Assembly: GCA_004151065.3 (NCBI GenBank)
Contig: NWUY0300056706.1
Location: 14,939-38,419, forward strand
Source: Larix sibirica
Taxonomy: Eukaryota; Streptophyta; Pinopsida; Pinales; Pinaceae
DNA: 23,481 nucleotides
Direction: 5' to 3'
Below are positions 9,651-18,600 of the stretch, in pieces. The position numbers were made by a program, and so were the translations under genes. The notes below the pieces were generated by a model, which worked only from the letters and a program-made list of their open reading frames with translations, did not search any database and had not been told where the DNA came from. Position 1 is the stretch's first letter. Each line of letters opens with the position of its first letter.

Positions 9651-9757
9651 TGAGTGAAGCCCTTTATATGCATAGCCATTCGAGGATTTGACCCTGAGAC
9701 CTTCTGCTTGCTTTTCATAGCACTCAACCACTTGAGCTCACCCACCAGACGGTGTGT
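9640..9757 (-). mobile_element. tRNA-derived SINE head, minus strand
   Basis: On the minus strand an A-box-like word, TGAGCTCAAGTGG (9728-9740), is followed 46 bases later by a B-box-like GGGTCAAATCC (9684-9694), the bipartite pol III promoter layout of tRNA-derived SINEs. The 3' extent, toward lower coordinates, is not clear. A second A-box copy lies at 11300-11312, but there the sequence begins at 11269, so the B box is missing. That is how the 1571-bp duplication cuts through this element. Confidence 0.5.
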
Positions 9758-9861
9758 GTGTATTTTATTTAAATTAGTTTTCCAATTATTTTATTTTATT
9801 TTTGGTTTAGTATTATTATTATTTTTAATTTTTTTTGTTTATAATAGGATCAATTTTCAAG

Positions 9862-10280
9862 GCAATGGTTAAGAAGATGTTGTAATTTTAACCTTGAAAA
9901 GAAGGCTTTCATTGGTTAGACCTCTTCATTTTAGAGGATGATTTTAGGATTTTTGCTACAACATTAACAATTGTCAAGGCTAGGGTGTAAAAAATGTTGT
10001 AATTTTAACTCCCAAAAAAAGTGTGGTGGGGTTGCGGGAGGTGCTATTGATAGCACCACTTTTCAATTTGGGGATTGATTTTGATAATTTGGATGCAAAA
10101 GCATTGGTCATTATGACCATGGGTAATACCACTTTTTGATTCAGGGGTTGATATGAAGGTTTTGGTTAGAAACATTACAAGGTTGTCAAGCTATAGTTGC
10201 AAAATATTATATTTTAACTTGAAGAAAAAGAGTGCTATTGATAGTACCACTTTTCAATTTAGTTGTTGATTTTGACAAAA
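9862..10280 (+). repeat. Palindrome-bounded repeat family, locus 2
   Basis: Four or more diverged, partly truncated units lie head to tail. Landmarks recur: TGTTGTAATTTTAAC at about 9879 and 9998 (degraded at 10206), ACCACTTTTCAATTT at about 10055 and 10248, and an ATTACAAGGTTGTCAAG-type block. Unit boundaries carry a short palindrome, for example GGTGCTATTGATAGCACC at 10040-10057. The full set is repeated at 11434-11852 in the duplicated segment, and a minus-strand locus lies at 7194-7490. No coding potential is seen. Confidence 0.65.
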
Positions 10281-10770
10281 AAATATGGGTTTTTAAGGAT
10301 AGATTTCTTGTTTTGAGATCATAATTTTCATCAAGTCAGTAACTATGGTAAATTGTTTTATATTTTTTTTTATAAGAGATAATGAATCCTTTTTTTTCCA
10401 CTTGTGATAATGTTGTGTACACTAGTTCATGTGTTTATAAGCTAGTTGGATCAAATGTAAGTCCTTTATAGGAAAGCCCCAAGCTTTGTGTATTCTCTTA
10501 GTGCATACTAATTGTATTGGAAATTGTTTGTGTATGATCTAAAATTTCTTTTTCTTGCTGCCAATTGTTTTGCAATGCATTGTACTGGAATTTTAGTTGA
10601 AAATATATCTTTTCCATATGGTTCATGAAACTTGTTCATTTGCAATGTACCAATGGTTGTATTTATAAAATTTATCCAAATGACATTTAAATCTTTAATT
10701 TTCTTCGTGTATATTTTGCATACTCCATTAACAACATTGACACCATTGACAATGTCATCTTCTAACTTAT
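10281..10770. other. Unassigned AT-rich stretch
   Basis: No gene or domain is seen. This is the flank between the repeat array and the copia end, and it is present again at 11853-12342 in the second copy. Confidence 0.5.
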
Positions 10771-11267
10771 TGTTGTAAGATTAGGAGCATATGCAACAAC
10801 ATATAACCACGAGATCTAACCTATTTAAAATCCTGTGGAAATGATAAAAAAACAAAATAGTGAGATCTAAGAAGCAAGAGAGACAAGAGAGAGGATGCAG
10901 GTTTTACATGGTAAAAATCCAAGGTGGGGAAAAATCTACAGAAGCAAGCTCTCTATTCTTCAATTAGACTCTCTAACTTACAACACTTGAGCTCTCCACA
11001 CATGCATACACTACACATTACAATCAAGCCTCCTTCACCTCTATTATATATGCTAGAGGGACAAGAGAACATTCTTGTGATTTCAAAATTTTGCTCGAGA
11101 TCATTATTTAATTCCTAGATTAAGAAAATCTAGCTTCTTGTGAGAATATGATCATCCACATAAAGATCAACTATAAGAACGCCATCTTCAAAGAATTTAA
11201 CATACATATTTGGATTAGATTGACACTGCTTGAAACCATTCTTCAAGAAATGAGTATCAATTTTCTC
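10771..11267 (-). mobile_element. Copia LTR and RT fragment, copy 1
   Basis: On the minus strand this is the tail of a copia element. The LTR end CTTACAACA lies at 10771-10779, and a TATA-like TATATAATAGAGG lies near 11039-11053. A reverse transcriptase piece then carries the YVDD catalytic motif at 11151-11162. It aligns with the LTR end at 15454 and the RT at 16830-17000 of the larger copia in this window, but about 1.1 kb holding the LTR start, RNase H and the RT C-terminus is missing between the two parts. It is cut off by the N at 11268, and the same sequence recurs at 12343-12839. Confidence 0.75.
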
Positions 11268-11268
11268 N
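11268..11268. other. Single-N assembly join
   Basis: An N sits exactly between the last base of copy 1 and the first base of copy 2 of the 1571-bp segment. This is the position expected for two contigs whose overlap was not merged. Confidence 0.9.
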
Positions 11269-12839
11269 AGACCTTCTGCTTGCTTTTCATAGCACTCAAC
11301 CACTTGAGCTCACCCACCAGACGGTGTGTGTGTATTTTATTTAAATTAGTTTTCCAATTATTTTATTTTATTTTTGGTTTAGTATTATTATTATTTTTAA
11401 TTTTTTTTGTTTATAATAGGATCAATTTTCAAGGCAATGGTTAAGAAGATGTTGTAATTTTAACCTTGAAAAAAAGGCTTTCATTGGTTAGACCTCTTCA
11501 TTTTAGAGGATGATTTTAGGATTTTTGCTACAACATTAACAATTGTCAAGGCTAGGGTGTAAAAAATGTTGTAATTTTAACTCCCAAAAAAAGTGTGGTG
11601 GGGTTGCGGGAGGTGCTATTGATAGCACCACTTTTCAATTTGGGGATTGATTTTGATAATTTGGATGCAAAAGCATTGGTCATTATGACCATGGGTAATA
11701 CCACTTTTTGATTCAGGGGTTGATATGAAGGTTTTGGTTAGAAACATTACAAGGTTGTCAAGCTATAGTTGCAAAATATTATATTTTAACTTGAAGAAAA
11801 AGAGTGCTATTGATAGTACCACTTTTCAATTTAGTTGTTGATTTTGACAAAAAAATATGGGTTTTTAAGGATAGATTTCTTGTTTTGAGATCATAATTTT
11901 CATCAAGTCAGTAACTATGGTAAATTGTTTTATATTTTTTTTTATAAGAGATAATGAATCCTTTTTTTTCCACTTGTGATAATGTTGTGTACACTAGTTC
12001 ATGTGTTTATAAGCTAGTTGGATCAAATGTAAGTCCTTTATAGGAAAGCCCCAAGCTTTGTGTATTCTCTTAGTGCATACTAATTGTATTGGAAATTGTT
12101 TGTGTATGATCTAAAATTTCTTTTTCTTGCTGCCAATTGTTTTGCAATGCATTGTACTGGAATTTTAGTTGAAAATATATCTTTTCCATATGGTTCATGA
12201 AACTTGTTCATTTGCAATGTACCAATGGTTGTATTTATAAAATTTATCCAAATGACATTTAAATCTTTAATTTTCTTCGTGTATATTTTGCATACTCCAT
12301 TAACAACATTGACACCATTGACAATGTCATCTTCTAACTTATTGTTGTAAGATTAGGAGCATATGCAACAACATATAACCACGAGATCTAACCTATTTAA
12401 AATCCTGTGGAAATGATAAAAAAACAAAATAGTGAGATCTAAGAAGCAAGAGAGACAAGAGAGAGGATGCAGGTTTTACATGGTAAAAATCCAAGGTGGG
12501 GAAAAATCTACAGAAGCAAGCTCTCTATTCTTCAATTAGACTCTCTAACTTACAACACTTGAGCTCTCCACACATGCATACACTACACATTACAATCAAG
12601 CCTCCTTCACCTCTATTATATATGCTAGAGGGACAAGAGAACATTCTTGTGATTTCAAAATTTTGCTCGAGATCATTATTTAATTCCTAGATTAAGAAAA
12701 TCTAGCTTCTTGTGAGAATATGATCATCCACATAAAGATCAACTATAAGAACGCCATCTTCAAAGAATTTAACATACATATTTGGATTAGATTGACACTG
12801 CTTAAAACCATTCTTCAAGAAATAAGTATCAATTTTCTC
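11269..12839. repeat. 1571-bp duplicated segment, copy 2
   Basis: This is the partner of 9697-11267, offset by 1572 bases with three G/A differences. After 12839 the copia coding sequence continues without interruption to 13566, so copy 2 is the one joined to the rest of the element. Copy 1 instead continues to the left into unique sequence. Confidence 0.97.
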
Positions 12840-13566
12840 ATACCAAGCCCTAGGTGCTTGTTTAATGACCATACAAGGATTTGTTCGACATGCATATCAA
12901 ATTTGAATTTTCAATGGTGATGAAACTAGGTGGTTGTTGCATATAAATTTCTTCATGAATATCGCCATTTAAAAATGGACTCTTGACATCCATTTAGTGA
13001 ATTTTCCATTGATGCAACAAGAGAAATGGTGGTTTTGATGGTGTTCATTTTAGCAGCTGGAGCAAAGGTTTCAATGTAATCAATACCTTCTTTTTGTAGA
13101 AAGCCTTTGTCAACTAGTTGAGCCTTATGCTTTACAATCTATCCATTTGCAGTGAACTTTGTTTTGTAAACCATTTGATAGCCAACACGATTTGTACCAA
13201 GAAGTGGAACAAGATTCCAGGGGTGGTTCTTCATCAAAGAATCATATTTAACAACCATTGCTTTTTCTCATTCTGGCTTTCCTTTAGCTTCTACATAGGT
13301 AGAAGGATCATCCGTGTCTAACAATTTTGCAATAACATCCAATTCTAATTTAGTCCTATCAGTGTCGGATATAATACCAACCTCAAAAGTTGCAAATTCA
13401 AGTGTTTTCCATGCCCAAACAGGAAGATAGTTAGTAATGTTAGGAACAACACGAGCTTCTTCGAAAGATTTAGGTGGATCACTAGAACCAATAACTTGTT
13501 TCAGCCCAAAATCTTTTCTTTTGTCATTTTGAATACAACATACATCTAGCCATTTCAACTAAAGTT
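12343..13566 (-). mobile_element. Internally deleted copia element
   Basis: A minus-strand copia relic, from its LTR 3' end at 12343 to a fragment of integrase at 13566. In element order it holds an integrase C-terminal piece (about 13566-13510), the integrase-RT linker (13268-13509), the N-terminal half of RT (12660-13270) with YVDD at 12723-12734, and LTR sequence (12343-12655). It aligns along its length with the copia at 15454-18143 except for two missing blocks. One equals about 15745-16828 there (LTR start, RNase H, RT C-terminus), and the other equals about 17680-18072 (integrase C-terminus). RT frames contain stops, including one where the RT begins near 13265. It cannot encode a working polyprotein. 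Its upstream end is an N, so its true extent is unknown. Confidence 0.8.
13268..13558 (-). pseudogene. Copia pol fragment (integrase-RT linker)
   Basis: A 96-residue open frame on the minus strand. The start, MKWLDVCCIQNDKRK, is an integrase remnant joined by deletion to the linker. The middle, NYLPVWAWKTLEFA, and ISDTDRTK resemble the conserved linker block of this copia family; the second copy has SFPIWAHRTLEST and PSDTQRTR at 17755-17525. The end, DPSTYVEAKGKPE, leads into RT, but a TGA stop replaces the next conserved position. RT sequence continues beyond the stop in the same frame. It is a broken part of a retrotransposon polyprotein. Confidence 0.75.
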
Positions 13567-13567
13567 N
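13567..13567. other. Single-N assembly join
   Basis: The match to the larger copia (18108-18142) runs up to the base before this N and stops there. The 13568 side is unrelated AT-rich DNA. The contig between the two Ns is therefore 2298 bases long and ends inside a repeat. Confidence 0.8.
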
Positions 13568-13835
13568 TAGGATGATGATGATGTTATATATATTATATTG
13601 TTTGTTAATTAGATGTTGTTGATGTTTTTATGGTTAATTACTAAATATGGTGATATACTTTTACTTTGGATGGATGTTGTCCATTTCATTTAATTTTTTT
13701 CATAAATTTTATAATATAAATTTGAATTGTGATATCTACTTATTAGTTTTAACATATTTTATTTAATAAATATGATATACTTCATATATTAATTGAAATT
13801 AATGAAATGGTTATAATAAATGTAATGATAGCATC
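13568..13835. other. AT-rich stretch
   Basis: A short (GAT)n-like start, then simple A/T-rich sequence with no gene or element signal. Confidence 0.5.
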
Positions 13836-14640
13836 GAAGATAAATATGGTACCAAAAATTGGCATTAGAATGGAAGCTAAACTAGTGTCTTAAGTGGAAG
13901 TTAAACTTGGTGATAAAGTGGAAGCTATAAAAGAAAGAAAAATCAAATGTTAAAGTGGAAGAAACAAATGGGATATGGTGGAAGCAAAGATTGGCACTAA
14001 AATTGAAGTAAAACTTGGAATTAAATCGGAAGAAAAAACTGGTGCTAATGTGTAAACAAAATTTGATGTTAATGTAGAAGCAAAGATTGATGGGAAATTG
14101 GAAGAAAAAGTAAGTGATAAATTCGAAGAAACATGTAGCACTAATGTGGCAATACTATGGAAAGAAATTTCAATGCAAAAATGGAAGAAAAATTGAGTGC
14201 TAAATTGGAAGTAAATTATGGTGTTATTTTAGAAGAAAATCTCAATGCCAAAAAGGAAGAAAATTGGGTACTAAATTGGAAGAAAAATGTAGTGCTAATG
14301 TGGAAGAAAAATGTGGCACTGTCATGGAAGCAAATATTGGTGCAAGGAAGAAAATTGGTTGCTAAACTAGAAGCAATATCTATTGCTAATGTGGAAGAAA
14401 AATTTGATGTTATGTTAGATGTTAAAGTGGAAGAAAAATTGTAAAAGCTAAACTCAAAATAACCACTAGCTCAATGTTTGGTGTAGTGGGCACAAAAATA
14501 AGCATCAATCTAGAATTGGTAAATCCATAGGTCGGTGCTAACATAGGCATTATCCTAGTCACTAAGGCTGGTGCAAAATTGGAAGAAACACTAGGTGTTA
14601 AATTGGGTACTAAAGTCAGCACAAAAAATGATGTTATTTT
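13836..14640 (+). repeat. 24-bp degenerate minisatellite, octapeptide-like
   Basis: About thirty diverged units of 24 bases follow each other, approximately GAAGAAAAATTTGGTGCTAA plus ANTG. Read in one plus-strand frame, a unit encodes eight residues close to E-E-K-L-G-A-K-V. Many units differ by substitutions that still give Glu/Lys/Val/Ala/Leu, while a few units are 23 or otherwise odd in length and break the frame. The longest frame is 14157-14444. Units are clearest from 14160 to 14440 and fade after 14460. It may be the repeat domain of a decayed gene or transposon protein, or a minisatellite that resembles coding sequence by chance. Confidence 0.8.
14157..14444 (+). pseudogene. Octapeptide-repeat frame inside minisatellite
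   Basis: A 95-residue frame beginning MERNFNAKMEEKLSAKLE. Its first 35 residues show the eight-residue repeat (E-E-K/N-L-x-A-K-x). The middle, NWVLNWKKNVVLMWKKN, is the same repeat read in a shifted frame after a 23-base unit. The in-frame pattern returns near the end (ANVEEKFDVMLDVKVEEKL) and stops at TAA. Such a sequence would form a highly charged helix if translated. I know of no family it fits, and the frame slips argue against present coding function. Confidence 0.35.
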
Positions 14641-14724
14641 CAAATTCCAAATAATGCCATATTTATTGCTGGTGGGGGTGCCCAATTAGGAAAAAAATAT
14701 ATTAGGTTTTGTCACTAATGCCAT

Positions 14725-15420
14725 GTTTTGTTGTAGTGTGAGTAGGCACTTCTCTAGTTGATTGCTCCATCAATATTTGGGTTACTGTAATCATTCCTCA
14801 AACCTACAATCATATTGTACAAATGGTTGATTGTAATATCATGCATTACATCATCTATTAGTTCAATGTATCAATCTCATTTGATAAGGTTGACAATCTA
14901 TATCACTTTGGTCCCATTATCTTCGAACACCATCTCCCCCCTCTTTAAATTTATAATTTCTTAATTTTTGTTTCATTAAAATCCTAACAATATTGGGTAG
15001 GTATCCTTCTCGTCTACTGGTTTTGATGATCTCCAAATCATCTATTGTTTTCACATTACCCAAGCATATTTCAATGTCCTCCAAGTGGCCAATAAGATTG
15101 ATTTTGAACTTGTTTTCTAGACACAACTAGATGGGTGAGTATACCAATCAAGGATTCCCCATAATTCCCCACAACATATTCAGAAAGATGTTCATATTAG
15201 ATCCCAAGTCCAAGATGACATCCCAAACTCTATACACATGGATCTAAGCATCCATTTAAATTAAATTATTTTTCGATTTGGGGATTTTTCTTGTGATTGA
15301 TTTGTCAAACCTTTTTTTATGGAATGGGGGCATATAAGGGCTCTTAACCCCCCAAATTCCTCATTGTCCAGCTTACCTAACATTGATCACAACCTCTTCA
15401 TTAATTTTTCATCATCCAAA
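14725..15420 (-). pseudogene. Gypsy-type protease and linker fragment
   Basis: On the minus strand, near 15205-15165, the sequence reads VWDVILDLGSNMNIF. It carries D-L-G-S, the variant active-site form common in plant Ty3/gypsy retropepsins. After a stop comes a 69-residue open piece (15126-14917) that fits the rest of the protease fold, for example NLIGHLEDIEICLGNVKTIDDLEI, with a G-V-K-T-like turn. Further on, after more stops, YSNPNIDGAIN and RSAYS (about 14800-14750) match the gypsy linker between protease and RT (N-P-x-x-D-G-x-x-x-W-R-S). No RT follows. The upstream part (15440-15250) is probably the gag-protease junction. At least five stops make it non-functional. Confidence 0.65.
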
Positions 15421-15453
15421 TTTCCCATAATAGTGTGAAAAATCTGTGTCAAA

Positions 15454-15886
15454 TATTGTAAGATGAAGAACACATGCAATAACATATAACCACATTGAGA
15501 TATAAGATGTCTAAACTCTTATGGAAAGCATCAAAACGATAATATATAAGAAATAAGAGAGAGGATATGAGATTTATGTGGTAAAACCCCAAGGTGGGGA
15601 AACATCCATAGAAATAGTCCTTCTATTCTTTAGGTAAATTCTCCAACTTACAATGCTTGACGTCTCCACATATGCACATATCACACACCATAGATCATTG
15701 AGACTCCTTCACCTCTAGAGGGATAGGAAAACATATCCCATGATTAATGTTGGATAAATCCACTTTATAAATTAATAAGTAATTGAATAAGAACATGCTC
15801 AATAGTCTAATTATGCCTCCTTGTGTTTACAAATGCCTTATCATAATGGCATGTTGTAAACCATAAATGATACCACTAGACTAACA
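15454..15886 (-). mobile_element. 3' LTR of the larger copia
   Basis: This is downstream of the end of pol on the minus strand. The proposed start TGTTAG lies at 15881-15886 and the end CTTACAATA at 15454-15462; the related copy ends CTTACAACA, giving the inverted ends TGTT...AACA. A conserved block with CCACCTTGGGG and CTAGAGGTGAAGG is shared with 10850-11060 and 12420-12630. The start is tentative because no second LTR of this element was found for comparison. A weakly purine-rich AAGAATGTGGATAA directly precedes the proposed start and could be the polypurine tract. Confidence 0.6.
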
Positions 15887-15959
15887 TTATCCACATTCTT
15901 AAATTCCTGCTTAATGTTAACTACAAGGATAGAACACAATTGGAGGAAGACGTAATTAT

Positions 15960-16660
15960 GTTAACATTTCACTTGATGACAACTTACCTCATCCCCAATA
16001 ACTTACGAACATGGAGAAACTTCACCTCTTTCATGGATTTGGTGAAGGTATCATCAACTTGTGTTTAGTGGGACAATACTCCAAATGAATAACACCATCA
16101 GCAATGAGGTACCAAATGTAATGAGTATCAAGGTCAATGTGTTTGGTTTTGCAATGGTACACTAGAGTATATGCAAGTTGAATAACACTCTGATTGTCAC
16201 ATCTCAACTTACATCTCCAAGCTTACTAAGGACAATAAAAATCCACATTGCTTCTTTATTTTATCCCTTTGTTTCCCTATACTCTACTTCATAAGAAGAA
16301 AAAGAAAATGTTCTCAAGTTTTTACGAGACCATGAAATTGGACCCGAAACATGTTCGAAGAAATATCATATAGTAGACCTCCTATTAGTATTATCTCCTT
16401 CCCAATCATAATCAATATAACCAAGAAGTGAAATAGGAGGCTTGTTGGAATAGAAAACACCATTATTGAGAGAGCCTTGGAAGATATCTTAGAATCCTTA
16501 TAGTTGATTTCCAATTGTTGTCATGATTCTTTTGCATAAACTTGGAGACAGTACTAACAACAAAGGAGATATTAGGCCTACTATGAGTAAATTAAATAAA
16601 ACTACCAATAAGTTGACAATAGAGTGTGACATCAACAAGAGGATATTCACAATCAAATAT
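15960..16660 (-). pseudogene. Copia RT C-terminus and RNase H
   Basis: Minus-strand fragments show the stretch after the RT palm: LIGSFI and THSRPNISFVVSTVSKFMQ (about 16625-16545), the conserved 'one of many neighbours' block of copia elements. Further on come the C-terminal RNase H words CDNQSVIQLA (about 16200-16170), CKTKHIDLDTHYI (about 16155-16115) and DGVIHLEYCPT (about 16100-16070). The pol end, FTKSMKEVKFLHVRKLLG (about 16050-15995), shows that the polyprotein finished near 15975. Stops and a frame change near 16060 break it. The 16500-16200 part is strongly eroded, and I could not place all RNase H catalytic residues. Confidence 0.75.
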
Positions 16661-17450
16661 TAATTTGACTCATGATAAAAATGGTATTGGTAAAGGCTTA
16701 CACTCACTCATGTGAAACCGAGCCAACAAATCCAAACGATACTTAGTTTGAGAAAGGAAGATCCCATCAGCCACATGCCAAACTTATAGACCTAAAAATT
16801 AACGTAATAAGCCTAAGTCTGTCATTTCAAAATTATGCTTGAGATCATTCTTTAATTTTTGGATTAAGAAAATGTGGCTACCTGTGAGAATCAAATCATC
16901 CACATAAATAAAAACTATGAGAACATCATATTCAAATAATTTAACATACAAATTTGGATCAACTTGACACCACCTAAAACCACTCTTGAAGTAATGAGTA
17001 CCAATTTTCCCATACCAAGTCCTAGGTGTCTGTTAAAGACCATACATGGACTTGTTCAACTTGCATACCAAACTTGAATTTTCAAAAGTGATGAAACATG
17101 GTGGTTGCTATAGATAAATTTATTCATGAATATCATCATTTAAAAAGGCACTATTTATATCCATTTGGTGAATTTTCCATTGAAATGATGCATCGAGAGA
17201 AATCACAGTTGTGATGGTGTTCATTTTAGAAACTAGAGAAAATGTTTTAGTGTAAGCAATAAATTATTTTTGTAGAAATCCTTTGGCTACTAGCCAAGCC
17301 TTATGATTTTCAATCTCCCCATCCACAGTAAACTTAATTATATAAACTCATTCATTTCCAAAAATATTATTTCTAGGGGGAAGTGGGACAATATTACAAT
17401 TGTGATTCTTCATCAAAGAGTCATACTCAATAGCCATTGCTCTCTCGTGT
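16660..17450 (-). pseudogene. Copia reverse transcriptase
   Basis: The minus-strand RT is readable over most of its length. MAIEYDSLMKNH (about 17440-17405) is followed by VYIIKFTVDGEIENHKAWLVAKGF. HQMDINSAFLN carries the first catalytic Asp (codon 17159-17161). YGL, a stop, then QTPRTWYGKI come next, and FIYVDDLILTGS (YVDD at 16895-16906) holds the remaining catalytic pair. The downstream thumb-connection word FLGL follows after a stop. All three catalytic Asp codons remain, but at least four stops interrupt the frame, so it is an inactive relic. RT copies RNA into cDNA in virus-like particles in intact elements. Confidence 0.88.
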
Positions 17451-17524
17451 TCTAAATTTCCTTTATCCTTTGCATAAGTGGAAATGTCATATGTGTCTAA
17501 CACCTATCCCATGAGAGAAAATTA

Positions 17525-17755
17525 TTATCTAGTCCTTTGAGTGTCAGATGGAGTAGCAACCTTAGAACTTGTAGATTCAAGTGTTCTATGTGCCCAAATA
17601 GGAAAAGATTTATAAATGTTAGGAATGATATTATAGTCTTTTGAAGATTCAAGTAGATCACTAGAACCAATAGTGGAAATATGTACCAAGCCTTGGAAAT
17701 TACTTGAAGAAGTAGTAATAGACATGAGCTCAATGGAAGACAGAGGTAAATTCAA
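17525..17755 (-). pseudogene. Copia integrase-RT linker fragment
   Basis: A 76-residue frame containing SIELMSITTSSSNFQG, SSDLLESSKDYNI, SFPIWAHRTLESTSSKVA and PSDTQRTR. The last two blocks match the partner frame at 13268-13558, confirming a shared family, and D-x-x-R-T-R/K is a common copia linker ending before RT. A frameshift separates it from RT. It has no catalytic function of its own. Confidence 0.75.
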
Positions 17756-17803
17756 GGCAACATGAGGTTCTACAAAATCTAGTGGTGTAGAGAATTCATG
17801 GAA

Positions 17804-18600
17804 CTATGCATATCTATGCCATGATGAAATCTTGAATAAATGGATAAAATACCTTGTATGCATTAGAATCCTTATTGTAGCTAATAAAATGAATTTATGA
17901 TATTTGGGTTCCAACTTCTTCCATTTTTCTTTAGGAATATGAGTCCAACATTCATAACCAAAAACCCTGAAATTGCTAATGTATGGTTCCCTTCCAATCC
18001 ACTTTCGTTTAGGAGTAACATGAAAATTTTCTTTGGTAGGAACCCTATTCAAAATATGATTAGCACTACAAACTACTTTATCCCAAAATATTTTCTTCAA
18101 TCCTTTTGAATACAACATACATCTAGCCATTTCAACTAAAGTTTTGTTTTCCTTTTTGACAACCTCATTATGTTGAGGCGTGTAGGGAACAATCCTTTGA
18201 TGTTTAAGGCCATGTTTGGATAAATATGTTGCAAATTCATTTTTAGTATACTCCCCGTATCAATAGTTCGAATAGTCTTGATGCATTTTTTCAGATTCTT
18301 TTTCAACAAGGGTTTTAAATTCTTGAAATACAACAAAGGCTTCACTTTTTTGCTTTAATAAATATACCCAAGTTTTCCTACAATAATCATCAATGGAGGT
18401 AATGAAGTAGATAACACCTGATAAAGAAGGAGTCTCAAGAGGACCATATAAGTCACGATGAACCAATTGCAACTGTTCTTGGGCACGCTAGGCTTTATCC
18501 TTTTCAAACGTTTCCATGTGATGCTTGCAAAGGACACAATATTAACAAACACCCTTAGTGGAAGAAATTGGAGGTGAGCCATGTACCATCTTTAGGCAAT
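17804..18600 (-). pseudogene. Copia integrase
   Basis: Three minus-strand pieces together cover the integrase. The first (18472-18260) has LVHRDLYGPLETPSLSG, where the catalytic core's first Asp sits in H-x-D-L, then FITSIDDYCRKTWVYLLKQK. The second (18345-18136) is a shifted frame over the region of the second catalytic Asp, reading KTIRTIDTGS, so a frameshift falls close to that site. The third (18130-17804) has MARCMLYSKGLKKIFWDKVV, NRVPTKENFHVTP and FRVFGYECWTHIPKEK, the C-terminal part of the core and the rest of the domain. Intact integrase inserts the cDNA into chromosomes. The frameshifts and the broken motif at the second Asp make this copy inactive. Confidence 0.88.

Larger units (their letters stand above)
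9697..11267. repeat. 1571-bp duplicated segment, copy 1
   Basis: Every base from 9697 to 11267 has a partner exactly 1572 positions further on, with no insertion or deletion. I found three differences: G at 9901, 11232 and 11252 against A at 11473, 12804 and 12824. The segment carries part of a SINE head, the palindrome-bounded repeats, an unassigned stretch and the end of a copia element. Its right end is directly followed by an N at 11268. Confidence 0.97.

Noticed and set aside
9901-12824. Repeat-induced or enzyme-driven G-to-A mutation in the duplicated segment
   Set aside because: Only three changes exist in 1571 bases, and they do not share a sequence context.
13950-14141. Minus-strand frame with Ser/Thr/Phe-rich repeats
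   Set aside because: It is the antisense reading of the 24-bp minisatellite; the plus-strand reading gives the regular octapeptide.
15449-15453. Target-site duplication of the larger copia
   Set aside because: The 5' end of the element is not defined, so no matching five-base sequence can be tested.
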